Shown here piece after piece: positions 62,881-64,000 of a stretch of 64,000 nucleotides of DNA. How positions within the stretch are numbered: position 1 is the first letter of the stretch; each line of letters begins with the position of its first letter. The translations under genes were made by a program, and so were the position numbers. The notes under the pieces were generated by a model, which was not told the DNA's origin, did no database searches, and was given only the letters and a program-made list of their open reading frames with translations. Origin of the DNA: Pseudomonas alkylphenolica (GTDB lineage: Bacteria; Pseudomonadota; Gammaproteobacteria; Pseudomonadales; Pseudomonadaceae); NCBI RefSeq assembly GCF_004025535.1, contig NZ_QJRG01000033.1:1-64000 (forward strand), written 5' to 3'.

Positions 62881-63333
62881 ATGGCAACGCTACTGGTGCT
62901 GCACGGCCCCAACCTGAACCTGCTCGGTACCCGTGAACCGGGTGTCTACGGCGCCGTTACCCTGGCCCAGATCAACCAGGACCTGGAGCAGCGCGCCCGC
63001 GCCGCCGGCCATCACCTGCAGTACCTGCAAAGCAATGCCGAGTACGAACTGATCGACCGCATCCATGCTGCGCGCAGCGAAGGCGTCGACTTTATCCTGA
63101 TCAATCCGGCGGCTTTCACACATACAAGTGTCGCATTACGTGACGCGTTGCTGGCGGTGAGCATCCCATTCATCGAAGTGCATCTGTCCAACGTGCACAA
63201 ACGCGAACCTTTTCGCCATCACTCCTACTTTTCCGATGTCGCCGTAGGGGTGATTTGCGGCCTGGGCGCCAGCGGTTACCGGCTGGCCCTGGAGTCTGCC
63301 CTGGAACACCTGGCTGCTAACGCGAAGCCCTGA
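62881..63333 (+). CDS. aroQ: type II 3-dehydroquinate dehydratase
   Basis: A 150-aa type II dehydroquinase of the shikimate pathway. Signatures: [14 protein letters not shown] near the start (catalytic Tyr follows in PGVYG), [14 protein letters not shown] and [14 protein letters not shown]. It is upstream of accB and accC, the arrangement usual in Pseudomonas. Confidence 0.96.
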   Translation: MATLLVLHGPNLNLLGTREPGVYGAVTLAQINQDLEQRARAAGHHLQYLQSNAEYELIDRIHAARSEGVDFILINPAAFTHTSVALRDALLAVSIPFIEVHLSNVHKREPFRHHSYFSDVAVGVICGLGASGYRLALESALEHLAANAKP

Positions 63334-63342
63334 TGACGAGAA

Positions 63343-63360
63343 CCTGGCCACCAGGCCAGG
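63343..63360 (+). other. hairpin between aroQ and accB
   Basis: A 7-bp stem CCTGGCC / GGCCAGG with a 4-base loop, 9 bp after the aroQ stop, without a T-run. Possibly a weak attenuator that lets accB be expressed separately. Confidence 0.45.
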
Positions 63361-63431
63361 GCTCACAAGAAACGTTTACTTACACGTTTTTGTATTTACG
63401 CCCCTGACCGAACCTTGGGAGTTGATGATTA

Positions 63432-63887
63432 ATGGATATCCGTAAAGTCAAGAAACTGATCGAACTGCTGGAAGAGTCTGGCATCGACGAGCTGGAGATC
63501 AAGGAAGGCGAGGAATCCGTACGGATCAGCCGTCACAGCAAGACCCCGGCCCAACAGTACTACGCACCTGCGCCAGTTGCTGCTGCCCCGGTTGCCGCGC
63601 CTGCCGCCGCCGCACCAGCCGCCGCCGAAGCCCCGGCCGCACCAAAACTGAACGGCACCGTTGCCCGTTCGCCAATGGTCGGTACCTTCTACCGCAAGGC
63701 CTCGCCTACCTCGCCAGCCTTCGTTGAAGTCGGCCAGACCGTGAAGAAAGGCGACACCCTGTGCATCGTCGAAGCCATGAAGATGATGAACCACATCGAA
63801 GCTGAAACCAGCGGTGTGATCGAATCCATCCTGGTAGAAGACGGTCAGCCGGTTGAGTTCGACCAGCCGCTGTTCACCATCGTTTGA
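63432..63887 (+). CDS. accB: acetyl-CoA carboxylase biotin carboxyl carrier protein
   Basis: A 151-aa BCCP. A folded N-terminal part is followed by a long Ala/Pro linker (about 45-70) and a biotinyl domain with the biotin site EAMKMMN (Lys117). It carries the carboxyl group in the first step of fatty-acid synthesis, with AccC from the next gene. ATG 63432. Confidence 0.96.
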   Translation: MDIRKVKKLIELLEESGIDELEIKEGEESVRISRHSKTPAQQYYAPAPVAAAPVAAPAAAAPAAAEAPAAPKLNGTVARSPMVGTFYRKASPTSPAFVEVGQTVKKGDTLCIVEAMKMMNHIEAETSGVIESILVEDGQPVEFDQPLFTIV

Positions 63888-63904
63888 ACCGCGGAGAGCC
63901 AACG

Positions 63905-64000
63905 ATGTCTGCGAAGCTGGAAAAAGTCCTGATTGCCAACCGTGGGGAAATTGCCCTGCGGATCCTGCGTGCCTGTAAAGAGCTGGGCATCAAGACCGTC
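63905..64000 (+). CDS. accC: acetyl-CoA carboxylase biotin carboxylase subunit (5' part)
   Basis: The first 32 codons only: [20 protein letters not shown] and on, the conserved N-terminus of biotin carboxylase. The gene continues past the right edge. It follows accB by 17 bp and is co-transcribed with it. Confidence 0.95.
   Translation, partial: MSAKLEKVLIANRGEIALRILRACKELGIKTV

Overview
The window is a chromosomal segment of a fluorescent Pseudomonas, most like the P. putida group. Evidence: high GC with Pseudomonas codon use; a gene order close to what I remember of the P. putida KT2440 region from accC/accB/aroQ/dsbD through speA, pbpC, the copper genes and add to mmsA; Pseudomonas-type REP elements; and a Tad/Flp pilus locus with a PprA/PprB regulatory pair as in P. 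aeruginosa. No tRNA, rRNA body, prophage, insertion sequence or CRISPR array was seen. Species assignment is inference.

Layout. 1-300: leader and tandem P1/P2 promoters of an rRNA operon that runs leftwards out of the window. 0.4-6.8 kb: beta-alanine/malonate-semialdehyde catabolism (aminotransferase plus MmsA-type dehydrogenase) with a divergent LysR gene and a RutR-like TetR gene, then YigZ, a 336-bp spacer with DnaA-box-like sites, and a short-chain dehydrogenase. 6.8-13.7 kb: ChaA antiporter, adenosine/adenine deaminase, an ArsR-type regulator, a LysR/oxidoreductase divergent pair, a Bcr/CflA exporter. 13.8-17.4 kb: a copper-efflux unit (copZ, a small secreted protein, copA, cueR) with two recognisable CueR-type promoters. 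17.4-25.1 kb: RIO-type kinase, AraC/SBF-transporter pair, a thiolase/FabG/MaoC fatty-acyl set, MazG-like protein and CmoM. 25.1-26.4 kb: two paralogous DUF4136 lipoproteins.

26.4-43.1 kb is the accessory core: tadG, pprA, tadF, fppA, pprB, a DUF3613 gene, tadD-C-B-A-Z, rcpA, rcpC, flp, then a receiver-only response regulator and an orphan two-partner-secretion outer-membrane transporter (TpsB). PprA (kinase) and PprB (regulator) should control production of the Flp pilus: Flp prepilin is cut by FppA, assembled by TadA/B/C, positioned by TadZ, and exported through the RcpA secretin. tadG lies at the far end, convergent with pprA, unlike the PAO1 order as I recall it. The receiver-only gene and the TpsB without a visible TpsA are the least explained parts and are where I would look for new biology.

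43.2-52.5 kb: an envelope-protection set (PBP1c, a 97-aa membrane protein on the opposite strand, a thioester alpha-2-macroglobulin lipoprotein) and a MATE exporter. 52.5-64 kb: speA, a SUI1-like factor, a Nudix hydrolase, a DUF2333 protein, a two-receiver diguanylate cyclase, a chemoreceptor, DsbD, AroQ, AccB and the start of accC. Most of this last part is ordinary core genome.
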